From: Centroberyx gerrardi
Taxonomy: Eukaryota > Chordata > Actinopteri > Beryciformes > Berycidae
Assembly: GCF_048128805.1 (NCBI RefSeq)
Contig: NC_136005.1
Coordinates: forward strand, 14,769,760-14,833,759
Length of the DNA: 64,000 bases
Direction: 5' to 3'
Every line of letters starts with the position of its first letter. Position 1 is the first letter of the stretch. The position numbers and the translations under genes were made by a program. Positions 53,091 through 63,852 of this stretch are shown one piece after another. The notes under the pieces were generated by a model. It made no database searches. It was not told where the DNA came from and saw only the letters and a program-made list of their open reading frames with translations.

Positions 53091-55060
53091 TGTGTGTGTG
53101 TGTGTGTACGCATACCCAGTGCTCATGTGCAAGCATACACCATGCACTTTTAGGACCCAATGCAATCTGAAAGAACTTCTTAAATCCTAACTCAAAGCAC
53201 ACACAGCAAATTTTCCAGTGTTAATATGCGTTGATATCTCTTGATATTTCAATGACAGTTACTTGGAGTTGCCAAGTATTGATTGGAGAGTTGTTTGTCC
53301 ACTCACAGAGCTGTGAAAGCGGTCAAAACTATGTAGAAGTGTTAAATGAACTCTGATGTGTGTGGACTTATACAAACACCGGCACAGCGTTGATTCTTAC
53401 ACTCTCAGAGGTCAATTAACACTGACGATGTTGCTGTGCATGTTTAAAATTACTACATAGTAAACTATCCAACAACACTTTATTTTACAATGGCCTTATT
53501 CATGTGCGTTAGTCTATGTATAACTTGTGGAGAAGTATTTTAAGTGCACATTAATGCTGTGTATGTACCTAAAATGAAATTAAATTGTGATAAAGTTTTG
53601 TGTAGTAAATAGCAGGCTGTACTAACACAGTACTAACACAGTATTATTGTGTATAACTGTGTGCATACAATACTTTTCCGTAGGTTAATACACAGGTTAG
53701 TAAACCATTGTAAAGTGTTACCAGTTCTTGATAACTAGAAGTCACATTTCAAGACAAACAAAGCTATTTTCTCTCTTCCACAGAACCTGTCCCTCCTACA
53801 GACGGAGGTCTGCTTCAGGACTGGAGGTTTTGGTTTGTGTTGGGGGTGTCAAGTCTCATCCTGATTGCACTAAAAGTGGCCATCTGTGTCACACTGAGAA
53901 GGAGAAGACGCAGGAGCAGAGGTACCAGTCTTTCTTTTCAGTTTGAAGGTTTAGACACTGTCAGTCTAATCCAGTGATTCTCTACCTTTTTCATATCATG
54001 GACCCATAATTTAGTCCACATTAGGGCCACGGACCCCCATTTGATGAGATCTTTCTTCTCTGACCCAAATCTGAGAATATTTTTATTGTTAGATATGATT
54101 TTGTCCAGAATTCAATGACTATCTGTATTGTAGGTAGAGAGATAACAGTGAAACTATGTAAACACTCTCTAATAGTTTTAGCTTCTTGTAAATGAAATAA
54201 TAATGAAGTTTAACAATTCATCAATTTGCTGTGGGACCCCCTGGAACCCTCTCAAGGACCCCTGGTGGTCCCCGGACCCAACGTTTAGAACCACTGGTCT
54301 ACTCTGCATACAAGAAAGGTATCTAGCTGAAAGAAAAGCGCAAAACTGTGATGAATTAGTTCAGAGAGAAAGAAAGCAAGGGACAAAAAAACATATTTGG
54401 CTGATTTCACAGACAATGTCATGGTCTAAAAGTCCCATCCAGTTCAAATCTGCATTGAAAGAAAGCTGTTAGTCTGAGACTGATTAGAATCAAATAGAAA
54501 AACAGAAAGAGGCAAAGCAAGACTAACAGATTTTGTGTGTGTGGGTGTGTGTGCGTGTGTGTGTGTGTGAGACAGCAAGATAAAGAGGGAGGAAGCAGTG
54601 TTCATGGGTTTGCAGGTACGCTTGCCCATCTCGTGGCCTGTGAATACATACTGAGAAAGCAAGTGGTGTGTGTGGTTTAACAACACAGCGGGGGAGCAGA
54701 TGCGATGTAGGCCAAAAGACTGTCTGCGCTCGCTTTTGTATGGTTAAAGTCAAGATGTGCAAAGATCTTCATTTCGACAGCAGGCCCACAAGACAAGGAG
54801 ACCATCATCCACACACCACAGGCAGCGTTGTGAGCTTTAGTCGCTAACCAAATTACTGTTTCATTTTTTTTCTACTTTTCAATTTAGGTATGGAGTGTCC
54901 TATCTATGCAAACACACATCCAGTGAGAGATGTCAGCAAACAGCCTTCGCCCCGTCCTGGGATGCAGCTGGACAACCTGAAGACCAATCCCCCTCCTAAA
55001 ACCCTTCGCACCCCGAGTCCTGCCAGGAGACAGGAGGGCAAATGGAGCCCTAAACCATAA
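52088..55060 (+). CDS. tmigd2: Single-IgV transmembrane receptor, TMIGD2/CD28H-like, 254 aa, 5 exons
   Basis: Exons: 52088-52130, 52503-52862, 52977-53027, 53784-53921, 54888-55060 (765 nt, in frame). A leader (MEMWLKLSTLVLLT) is split by intron 1. One V-type Ig domain follows (about 24-134), with C47, W59, C112 in SGWYFC, and an extra cysteine pair C60/C70. Sequons lie near N64, N80, N96, N105 and before the NGTQVVVI strand. Exon 3 encodes a 17-residue stalk. Exon 4 encodes the membrane helix (about 165-189) with K182 inside, then six arginines. The tail has Y204-A-N and proline-rich SPRP/NPPPK/TPSP motifs. Human TMIGD2, a CD28-family T/NK costimulator binding HHLA2, also combines one IgV, an E-I-P..G-N-x-T segment, a Y-x-N motif and an SPRP-rich tail. 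It lies next to FSD1. No MYPPP motif is present, so it is not CD28, CTLA4 or ICOS. Confidence 0.8.
52460..52492. repeat. (TTTC)n tract at the tmigd2 exon 2 acceptor
   Basis: TTTC units directly precede CTACAACGACAG and exon 2 (52503). They serve as the polypyrimidine tract. Confidence 0.9.
53035..53107. repeat. (TG)n compound microsatellite after tmigd2 exon 3
   Basis: TG runs interrupted by TATG, CGCATA and a GA stretch begin within ten bases of the exon 3 donor (exon ends at 53027). The donor itself reads G|GTGTGT. Confidence 0.9.
53471..53722. mobile_element. TIR MITE with AACACTTTA ends, tmigd2 intron 3
   Basis: The left end AACACTTTATTTTACAATGG pairs with the right end CCATTGTAAAGTGTTACC, apart from a small gap. 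The terminus is shared with the element at 21237-21755. The superfamily is not assigned. Confidence 0.55.
53972..54296. mobile_element. hAT-like MITE in tmigd2 intron 4, near-perfect target duplication
   Basis: The left end CAGTGATTCTCTACC pairs with the right end GTTTAGAACCACTG. The flanking octamers GTCTAATC (53964-53971) and GTCTACTC (54297-54304) match at 7 of 8 positions, as expected of an old hAT insertion. Confidence 0.75.
54534..54568. repeat. (TG)n microsatellite, tmigd2 intron 4
   Basis: TG run with GGG and GCG interruptions, mid-intron. Confidence 0.88.
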
Positions 55061-55680
55061 ACAGTGTGTGGATCTCACCAGTCACTGAACTCAACGCCTC
55101 TCAGCTGCAGGGAAAACTGAGATAATATGACACATTCAAAAGAAAACTCAATTTAAAGTGTTTTTTTGTTCGTTTGTTTTTAGGACTGGGACTATGTTTG
55201 TGCTGGACATGCTGTTTCTTCTCTACACAGCAGTATCTTAGGCAATAGGCTTGTCAGTCTTGAAAGTTGCTTTACTCCATTTTGATCCACTAGATGGCAT
55301 GTACTGTTCGAAAACTGGGGACAAAACTGTTTGACTGCATCTTTTAAACACCTGATAACATTTGAATATTCTACCCACTGTATAGAAGTATAGTAAAATG
55401 TGGCAAATTTGTTATTTTGTGTATGCTTGAATTTTGCTGGAATCTGAAATGTAGAAATTGTTTATCAGTGGTGTGCTTGCTCTTAAATTGTATATTAATT
55501 GTTACCATGTAGAATGTATAGTTTGTAGTTTTGCTGTACTATTTGTAGCCTGAAATATAATTGTAATTTTTTATACGATTACTACAGTTCTTTTTCTTTC
55601 TTTTTCTTTCTATCTAGGGATACTGTAATAACATCACAATTTGATTATGCATAAATAAAGCATGGGGAATCAATAGATAC
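55061..55680 (+). other. tmigd2 3' UTR with polyadenylation signal
   Basis: The AATAAA at 55654-55659 is the first convincing signal after the stop codon at 55058-55060, giving a 3' UTR of about 0.6 kb. The sequence is AT-rich with no coding potential. Confidence 0.6.
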
Positions 55681-57744
55681 AAATTCAAAAAACAACAACA
55701 ACAACAACAAAAAAACTGTCCAAACAGGAAAAATAAAATGGTTTTGTAGTTCCAGCTGCCTGATAACGGAAAGGAGGGCTTTTGAAGAATTGTCCAATCA
55801 AACGTCACATGATCGGCTCTCCCAGCCAGGTACTGCCTACTGCTGTGGAGCAGATTATAGCTCCCTGCAGGAATTAGATCTGTGGACGTTACAGGTGGAG
55901 CAGTAAACACCAAGCCGGACCCGAGACGGGGGGGGGAAAGTATATATATATGTCTATAATTTTTTTTATCGATTTCTAATGTAGACGCTGACGTTCCAAC
56001 TCTCGGTAAGTAACAAGTTTGATCTCGACAGGAGGTGTTGTGGCTTGTGTTGTTTGTGCGGGATGAGCGCTTGTCCCACAGGCTTTACCACGGAGCTCAG
56101 GCTGTGGGGAATTGGATTGGCAACCTGTGGGGCTGATAGGCGCACAGACAGCCAACTGTAAATTCTCAGTCTTATCTAAGATTATAGGAGATCCTAATCT
56201 AATAATAGCAGCTGAGAGACTGGCTGAGCGCTGCTGTATATGCGTTGAGTCTGCATATTGCATATTCAGCAGTAGCCTATAACCTCTAACCACTGGAGAT
56301 GGTGTTAATAACACTGGAGGAGATCTCGCTTATCTCCAATAATGCTCAGGCTTGAGCAGTGTGTACTTGCAAAAAAATAGTTTCAGGAGAGCTCTTAAGT
56401 TGTAAATATGTCGCCTAATATTTAGAATAACACAGTTGGACCGTATGAGCTAAACTGAATTTAAAAAGGGCAGGTTATACAGACAGGTTTCCTCCTTTGA
56501 AAACCAATGAACTTTTATGTTGAACGGGAGACTTCATACATGCCTGTGAAACTAAATGTTTAAAAATCTCTTATTAGATAAATTGACCACAAAAGTAAAC
56601 AACCACCTATAAAAATATAGAATTGGCTTAGTTTTTCATTTTGTCTGAATTTAATGGAATTTTCTTTAACCAAACATTGCTAAAAAATCTCTTGCAACAT
56701 AAATAGTCCACAAAAAGAAAACAATTGAAAATGTAGAATTGGCTTGTTTTTTCATTTTGTGTGTATTTTGGAGATGATTGTATTTAATGGGACTTTCTCT
56801 GACTAAGCATTGCAACATGTAATGGCGTACAGTTTTGAGGTACATGAGCACATGATGTGTGACTCTTAGGGAGTGGAGGCTCAGCGCTGTCACTGCACTT
56901 GCCCAGGGGATTGCCCAATTTTAGCTATGCTGCTCTTGCTCAGTGGGGTCACACAGTGTCAAGGCATGCTGCACAGTGCAAGGCCACAAATAAGACACTT
57001 GCATTCTGTGGTCTGAGCTGGTGTTGATGCACATTTCCTTTATGTTACGTAAATGAACATGGACCTTCTCTTCCCTTCGAATGAGGGGTTTGCTCGATGT
57101 TGCAAGAGCACCAATCATAAATCAGTTTTGTGTCTGAGGTCATGATCAAGTCAGCTTTAAAATTGATCAGTGGTTAACTTTGAGAGGCTTGATAAATTAA
57201 GAGTCTGCAGAATCAGAGCAGGAAACAAAATGGTGAATGGTCAGAGCAGAAAAGCTTTGTGTAGAAAATACATGACACCAACTGAGTAGTTTTATTCATT
57301 CAGAGCTTTTATGGCTATGTATGGTATATATAGGCTGTATGGTACTTTTAAGCTTCTGTATTCACATGCAGGCAACTATATAAGATTTGGTATATCCAGA
57401 TGAGGCAAGAGACCTATTGCTCTGGTGTGGAGAAAAGCATCCAGCAGCCAATTACTGGATGAAAGTGTTTTGTATTATACACTGGTGGTCTTGGTATCAA
57501 CTTTGCAAAGTTGAATGAAATGGCTTCAGTCAGTTTCAGGATCATTAATATGCCCACTTGTATTCAGCTTTAGTTGAAATGGTTTTCTGTTTTAATCAAA
57601 ATCAAATTTAATCAAAGTCACTGTTTTGTTTTCTGAACACGCTCTGTTTCCAGCTTGGTGTTCCCATCTGTCAGCGAACTTGTCACAATCAGGAGGAGCC
57701 AGGCAGAGCAGGCTGATTTTAAGGTGTTCATATTTTCCCTTGAA

Positions 57745-57780
57745 ATGGGCAAGTCCCAGCTCCTGCTGGGACTTGCCCAT
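57745..57780. other. Perfect 16-bp inverted repeat (hairpin)
   Basis: ATGGGCAAGTCCCAGC at 57745-57760 is followed by a TCCT loop and then its exact reverse complement to 57780. A (TG)n tract starts at the next base. No T-run or other terminator context applies in this eukaryotic setting. Confidence 0.9.
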
Positions 57781-57832
57781 ATGTGTGTGTATGTGTATGT
57801 GTATGTGTGTGTGTGTGTGTGCGTGTGTGTGT
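57781..57832. repeat. (TG)n tract abutting the hairpin
   Basis: TG run with TATG interruptions starting at the base after the hairpin's right arm. Confidence 0.9.
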
Positions 57833-59862
57833 CACGTAACCAGACATGTCTCATCGATGACACTTAATTTGTCAGAGCAGGGTGTATGTATTCTCATTTG
57901 TAAAATGTCTTATCTTTATTTGCATTAATCGGTCATACTCCCAGTAGGTAATTAGATTAGCTGTAATGATACCTGCCTTAGCTGGCTTGAAAACCATACA
58001 CACAGCATGTTTTGAAGTATTGTTTTCAGCTAATTACAACTCTCTTGCACATCAAAACAAAAGCTGGCAGGCCACTGTCATTATGATAAAAGAATGATTT
58101 GTTTTAGCCATCTGAGCTAGCAAAAACATAACCTGGTGCTGAACTGGGGTGTGTTTTCCAGCGACTGTTTCACAACAGTGTCTGTGACACAAGGAGTGTC
58201 AAAGGTGAACACCCTCCCACAACCGGTTTCCTGTTCAGGCCCCTGTGATGGAACACTGTGTCACAGCCGGCCGCCCCGCTCAGCGGCCGGCCGGCCGGCC
58301 AGAGTGCTGCTCAGCTTACGTCCCACAGACAGACAGGCAGGAAAACAGGCAGATACCATTCAGCCCACCAGCCAGGCACTCAATCAGTCATCCAACTAGC
58401 TGCCCAGTTAGTCAGCTCATTAACTCCTCTCAGTCTGCCACTCTGGTTAATCAGTTACAGAAGCAGGAGGCCTCGCCCGTTCCGCTGCACAGAGCGGTGC
58501 AGTCACACATTTTGGACTGGGTTCAGATGAAGAGGTAGCCTACATCGTAGCCCAGAGCCATACCACCCACTCCAGCTGTGTGGCTGTTCACACACTTTTT
58601 GGATTTGGATCTGCTGTGACTCATGCTGATGACAAAGCCGTGCTTGTCTGTGCAGGTTTTTTTTCAGATTTTTTTTTTTTGCTTTGTACGGTACACTAAG
58701 TTGTTGTGAGTAGCCAGTGCTGCTAGATATTGTCGAGGCACCAGTGCGGTCTATAAATATCTTCATGCTTCAAGAGGTTTAGGTGTCTACAGATATCGCC
58801 ACAGAGCTTCTTCAGTGTATGATGCCAGAGCATGAGCAGCCTTTGGACACACTGTTTTAGTCCTCATTGTGCTGCTTAGCTGTAAACAAAAGCCGAGCCC
58901 CCTCAGTACTAACCTTTTAAGGATTTTTGCTTAGACTATCCTGATTAGATATGTGCATGAGAACTCAACTGTATCTACAACTGTGTGGAGATCTGTAGAA
59001 ACTTCTTATTAAGTTATGAAGTGTAGTGTTGTTTCTGTTTTGGTTTTATGGAAGCTTTTCCTCTTTGCTGACACTGTATGTGTGATATTGTCATGGTTAT
59101 ATTTAAATGCAGCCGGTGCTTCAAACTTCAAGTTGACTTTGAAGAGAAACAAGTGTAGGCCAAAAGCAAAGTATTTAATAGTGTTTTTCATGGTATGCAG
59201 ACCTTTACATTAATGTTTGTTTTTATTTTCATAAATCATTCATAAATAATTAATTTCTTTAATGATGTGTGGTTGATATAATTCTACAAAAGAACAATGT
59301 AAAGCTGTACAGAACTGTATAACTTGCTCAGTTGCGTGTTTAATGACCTGATCCTTAAGCAGGTTTTGCTGGCTGTACTGGAAAAAGCATTGGTCCCCTA
59401 TAAAAGAAACGCACCATTGGATTTCACACCATTGTGCCTGTTACATACTTTCTGCCTCAGTGGAAAGCACACCTAAGGTGATGCTGGTTTATTATATTAT
59501 GGAAACTAAGATTTCAAAGAAAGCAGTGATTCCAGCTGGAAGAAAGAGAAAACAGAGAGAGGGAGAGGGAGAGAGAGATTGAGATCCTAGAATTGAGAAG
59601 AAGTGAGAAACTTTGCTCTTATTTGAATAGAGTAGAGATTGCTGCACTATTTCATTATCTTACTCATACTGTAGGATTTTGAGTCCTTTGTGCAGTCAAA
59701 TGTAAATAAGAAAACCTCTTTTATTTGTAGTTTCATTAAATGCAATTAACTTGACAGACCAAACATAAGGGTTCCAATATCCATAAGAAAAGCAGCTCCA
59801 ACAAGACTAGCAACTCCTACTGCAGGCTGTACGCCGGGTAAAAACTTCAGCTATGCACACAC

Positions 59863-60107
59863 ACACCCCCACCCCCACCCCCCACTCCCACCCCAACCCC
59901 ATGTGCACATGTCAGTGTGTGAGTGCGACCCTAGAAAAACAAAGGGAGAGAAAAGAGGGACAACTGCAGCGTCCTGTTCTATTATTGTAGCCATACCTGC
60001 CTGTCTGCACTGTTTGGAAATATCTGTCAAACACTGTGAATAACAGGCTGCAGTCATTCCAACCAGCTGTAGTGCTCAACCTACCCCCTCCCCCACCCCC
60101 ACCCCAA
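59863..60107 (-). other. Two G-rich blocks (minus strand), potential G-quadruplexes
   Basis: At 59863-59899 and 60079-60107 the plus strand carries repeated CCCCCAC/CCCCACC units. The minus strand therefore has well over four G-runs of three or more in each block. This meets the usual G3+ loop 1-7 rule for quadruplex formation. Confidence 0.6.
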
Positions 60108-60760
60108 AGCCTGAGGGGTAAAGCATGCAAGGTATCCCTGCTCTGCCAACAAATGAGCAATCCCATACATGCAGCAGCTCGTCCCACTGTGTCAAGTAAC
60201 AAGGTGGGAGCATGGCAGTTAGTTGCAAAACGCACTTTCAAACCTGAGGTTGTTTAGAGGCAATTGGAGCAGCAACGGGGGAGTTAGCACCCAGCTGTCT
60301 CTCGGGAGATTTGGGATGCTGTCATTTGGACTCTATACCGACATGTGAGGACTCTGTGGTGTGTTTCAAAGAGTGCATCTCCATGTATTATGCTGTGTTT
60401 TGTTGTGCTAGCTGTGTGGTGGTGGCGGCGCTTTGGAGCTCAGCTGTGAATATCCTAAGAAGATAAGAGTGTAGCTTTTGCTTTGTGAGTCTGCTCTTAG
60501 GCACACTGTCTGTGTTATTCCAGGAGAGAGTAGCACTTAATGCATTTTGAATGAAGCTGCGGCGCTTGTGCAGTCAAAACAGAAAGAAACTCGCCGAATA
60601 ACTGCAAAGTCTTGATTCAGCGTGAGTCCCAGGGGAGGGTTCGAGCGCTGAAGAAGTGTATTATCATCCTGATCTGTCTGCATGCCCAAACCTGAGCAGA
60701 TCCCCTCTGCTGCTCGCACCCCGCTGAGCCCAGAGGAAGCAGGGTCTTATCGGGGAGGAG

Positions 60761-60822
60761 GACAGGAAGAGAGAGAGTTGAGGAGGAAGAGAGAGAGTTG
60801 AGGAGGAAGAGAGAGAGTGGGG
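60761..60822. repeat. GA-rich tandem repeat, about 20-bp unit, three copies
   Basis: The unit GGAAGAGAGAGAGTTGAGGA is repeated about three times in tandem, the last copy diverging into GTGGGGG. Confidence 0.8.
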
Positions 60823-61304
60823 GTGGCGGGCAGCATGGCACTCTTTCCTGAACTTTAACATTAGTTTCCTCTGTCAAGTTTACAGTTGTGACTTTAGTAC
60901 GTGTCTTTGTTGCTAGATGTCTCTGTTGACGTTAACAATATGAGGTTATATTTGTCCCCTAGTTTGCATGTGTTTTTTACAAGCAAAAAGCATCAGCAGG
61001 CAAGCAAGGCTCACTCCTCTATGCTGCAATCCCATCCTCAGTTTCTCAGAGCCTTTGTTTTCTTCTCTCTGTCATTCTCGCTACATCTTTACATTTTAGG
61101 TATTTAGTTGTCTTGAGCTGCTTACAGTGAGCGCAACAGTAGAACAAGCTTAAATTTTTAGTTTACCAAGATTACAAGCAACCAATAATAAGGAGTTCAA
61201 GGGGCAGAGTCATATTGCCTTGGCAAAAGGTCTGACAGATCATCTAAGATCTCTTTATTCTTGTTCTCACTTGTGTTTCATACATATTTTCATATCCTTC
61301 CTAG

Positions 61305-61759
61305 AAGTGGACCAGCATGAAGAAGCTCTCCCCCATCATCCCTCGCCACTAGCTGTGGCAGCATGGCTTCTGCACCTCCGTCCAGAGAGGACACCAGCGG
61401 CTCATTAGCACTGCACTGGAGGCTAACACCAACATAGCCATCAGACACCACATTTCACATCGCTCAACCAAACTGAACTGACCTGAACTGAACCAAGCTG
61501 AGCTGCGCTGTACCGGCCTAGCTGAACATCCACCCTAATCTCATGAACTGTTCTTTGTAAACAACGATGCCCCGTGCCAGAGCGCTGCATGTCCAGGACA
61601 GCAGCATCACCACAGGGTGAAAAAGGACAACGGACAAAACTTCTGGACTGAATCGTCAAGCAGGGGCCTCGGACCATGTTCTGTCTCTGATCGGGTGCTG
61701 TGTTGGCGGAGCTGGACTGTGCAGCTCTTCCACACTTAGACACATCTGGACTCTAAGCC
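61305..61759 (+). promoter_or_regulatory. Semaphorin 5' leader with six short upstream ORFs
   Basis: A CCTTCCTAG acceptor at 61304 suggests that the leader and first coding exon form one exon, 61305-61868. Before the main ATG at 61760 there are six upstream ATGs, each closed by its own stop: 61317-61352, 61363-61437, 61543-61560, 61567-61620, 61589-61651 and 61676-61690. None is long enough to be a protein of its own. The exon boundary is inferred. Confidence 0.55.
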
Positions 61760-63852
61760 ATGTCTCTTCTCTGCGCCCTGAGCATTTTCTGTGGATTGTT
61801 CCTCCCTTTTTCATTCAGCGCACTCAACGCTCACTACTGTGTTCCACGAAAGACCGTCTCCTACCAGAGTAAGTCGCCTGACTCTCACTGTTTCCTCACT
61901 GTTTGCGGGCGTATACATCATGACACATACTTCCTGCACTGTACCAGTTTTTCCTGTAGTGGTTTTTTTTTTTTTGTGGATGTGGGGGGTGGGGGTAATT
62001 TTGGTTCCTTCCTGGGCCCATGCCAGGATCAGTACAAGCAGGTGTTGCAGTTTAAGAATGGTTCTTTTTTGGATATTTATACCATAATATATAGACAAAT
62101 ATTCCATTTGTAATTGCTCTTGCTTTTTTGGGGCAGGCTGAGAAATAAGGCCAGATGATGAAATTTCATTGCATCTGCATTTTTCTGGCTGTGGGAGCAA
62201 TTTTCCAGCGGTTGGGAGCCACTGCAGCTAAATCAATGTAAAAGAAACACGGCGTACTAATGCAGATGTGATGCGTCTCCTGTTTAGACGAGCTGAAGGT
62301 GTTCAGAGAGGAGGGGATCTGGAACTACTCCACCATGCTAATGCGAGAGGACCTGGGTGTGCTGCTGCTGGGGGCCAGAGAGGCCATCTACGCCCTGGAC
62401 ATCAACAACATCTCTGTCAGGAAGGCCGCAGTAAGAACAGTGTCATGTTTGCTATTGTAAAATACCTGATAAGCACACACACCTGTTATACTGTTAAATA
62501 TTAATGTGCTAACTGAAAAGCAAACACACACACTGCTGCTAGAACTGTGTTGATTGGCAAAAGAACTATTAACTATCATTATTAATTATTATAGATTAAA
62601 ATTAAATGATTTATTGACCATGTTCTTTTTTTTATTACAGTGGTGAGTTATAGCCATTTCATAAAGGGAATAAGCCACTCAAGGCCGTTCATGTCATGCC
62701 TAACAATGTCTCATAGCTGTTCTAAAATGTTGGCTTATTGCTTAAGTATCCAGCTGCTTAAGTATCAGTTGGTAGCTGAAATTCATCAGTCAATATTTCA
62801 ACAACCACATATGATTTTAAATGTATAGCTAGTTTGTAAGCAAAGGTCTTGAGATGACTGGTAACTTTCATAGTAACCCATAACGTGCTTTAATTTCATG
62901 CCAGCAATCATTTATTTTGTTTGAGTTTTTGTAAAAATGGTGAATATGTGTTTACACCACCCAGCCTTTTACAACAGCTTTGATAAGACTAGAGAATAGT
63001 TGGCCAGTACACATTTGCATGAAGCATTTGGATGAATAGTGGCTCTGTTGGACTCTACTCAGTTGTCTGTTGATTCATTAGTAAATGTTGTCCCACAGGT
63101 AACGGTCCTAACTGAAAACAAACTAGTGTCGTAGCTAGGGTGCGCTCCCTTCTATAGTGGTCTGACAAGTCTTGGCGTTAAGTATACATGTTAGGCAAAC
63201 AGCGAGTTGGGTGAGGGTAAACAGGCTACAGCTAGACTGTCCTCCAGTGGGGTGAGACACTAGTTCGGCATGCTTTGACAAGACACTTCTCCTCTGTTGA
63301 TGCAGGCCTACTGGCGAGTTACCGAGGAGAAACAGAGAGAGTGCACATACAAGGGAAAACATGCTGAGGTTTGTGAAATAATAACAACGTTCACACACAC
63401 ACACACACTCCACCGTGCGTCAACCTCTACTTGTGGTGCGAGGATACAGAACAAGTGGATGACTGTTGACTGAAAGCAGTTTATCTCTGTACATTTGTAA
63501 ATCATTTATATACGAGTGCTTTTTCCTGTTTAAGTCTTTACACAGAGTTCTCTTTGAAGTGCCTTGCTCACGGCTTCTTACCGAATGTCCAAATACAGGC
63601 ATGAGAAGAAAAAGCATATACACAGCCTTGACCTGTGGTCAACAACTCGACTCCATGCAGCTAGTGCAGAGTATCTATCTCTATGTTTGTATTTTTGCGG
63701 CTGAACTAACAAAGCTCTGACCTTGGCACTCTCTCGGCTGTATCTTGTTGCAGGTGGAATGCCGTAACTACATTCGGACCCTGCACACGGTGAACGACAC
63801 TAGAATGTATGTGTGTGGCACAAATGCTTTCAGCCCTACCTGTGATTATATG
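61760..63852 (+). CDS. Class 4 semaphorin, N-terminal part (gene continues past the window)
   Basis: Exons: 61760-61868, 62288-62430, 63306-63368, 63754-63852 (414 nt, 138 codons, ending in phase 0 at a GTAAGT donor). A hydrophobic signal peptide (about 1-22, LLCALSIFCGLFLPFSFSA) is followed by the start of a sema domain. It has the class 4 pattern N-Y-S-x-M-L, then LLLGAREAIYALDINNIS, then Y-W-R-V-T-E-E-K, then C-x-K-G-K, then E-C-R-N-Y-I-R, then YVCGTNAFSPTCDY. SEMA4 proteins are membrane ligands for plexins and CD72/TIM-type receptors in axon guidance and immunity. The sequence is closest in my memory to SEMA4D/4E; the subtype cannot be fixed from this piece. It is not SEMA6B, which lies near this block in human and lacks the GAREA motif. 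Start choice rests on the signal peptide and purine at -3. Confidence 0.85.

Larger units (their letters stand above)
55681..61304. other. Interval upstream of the semaphorin coding region
   Basis: No coding exon is supported. It must hold the semaphorin promoter and possibly non-coding 5' exons. Notable contents: a perfect hairpin (57745-57780), a (TG)n tract (57781-57832), a GGCC run (58274-58299), two C-rich blocks (59863-59899 and 60079-60107) and a GA-rich tandem repeat (60761-60822). The remaining open frames look like chance. Confidence 0.5.

Noticed and set aside
61760-63852. SEMA6B, which lies near this gene block in human
   Set aside because: The LLLGAREAIYALDINN and ECRNYIR...CGTNAFSPTCDY blocks fit class 4, not class 6, semaphorins.
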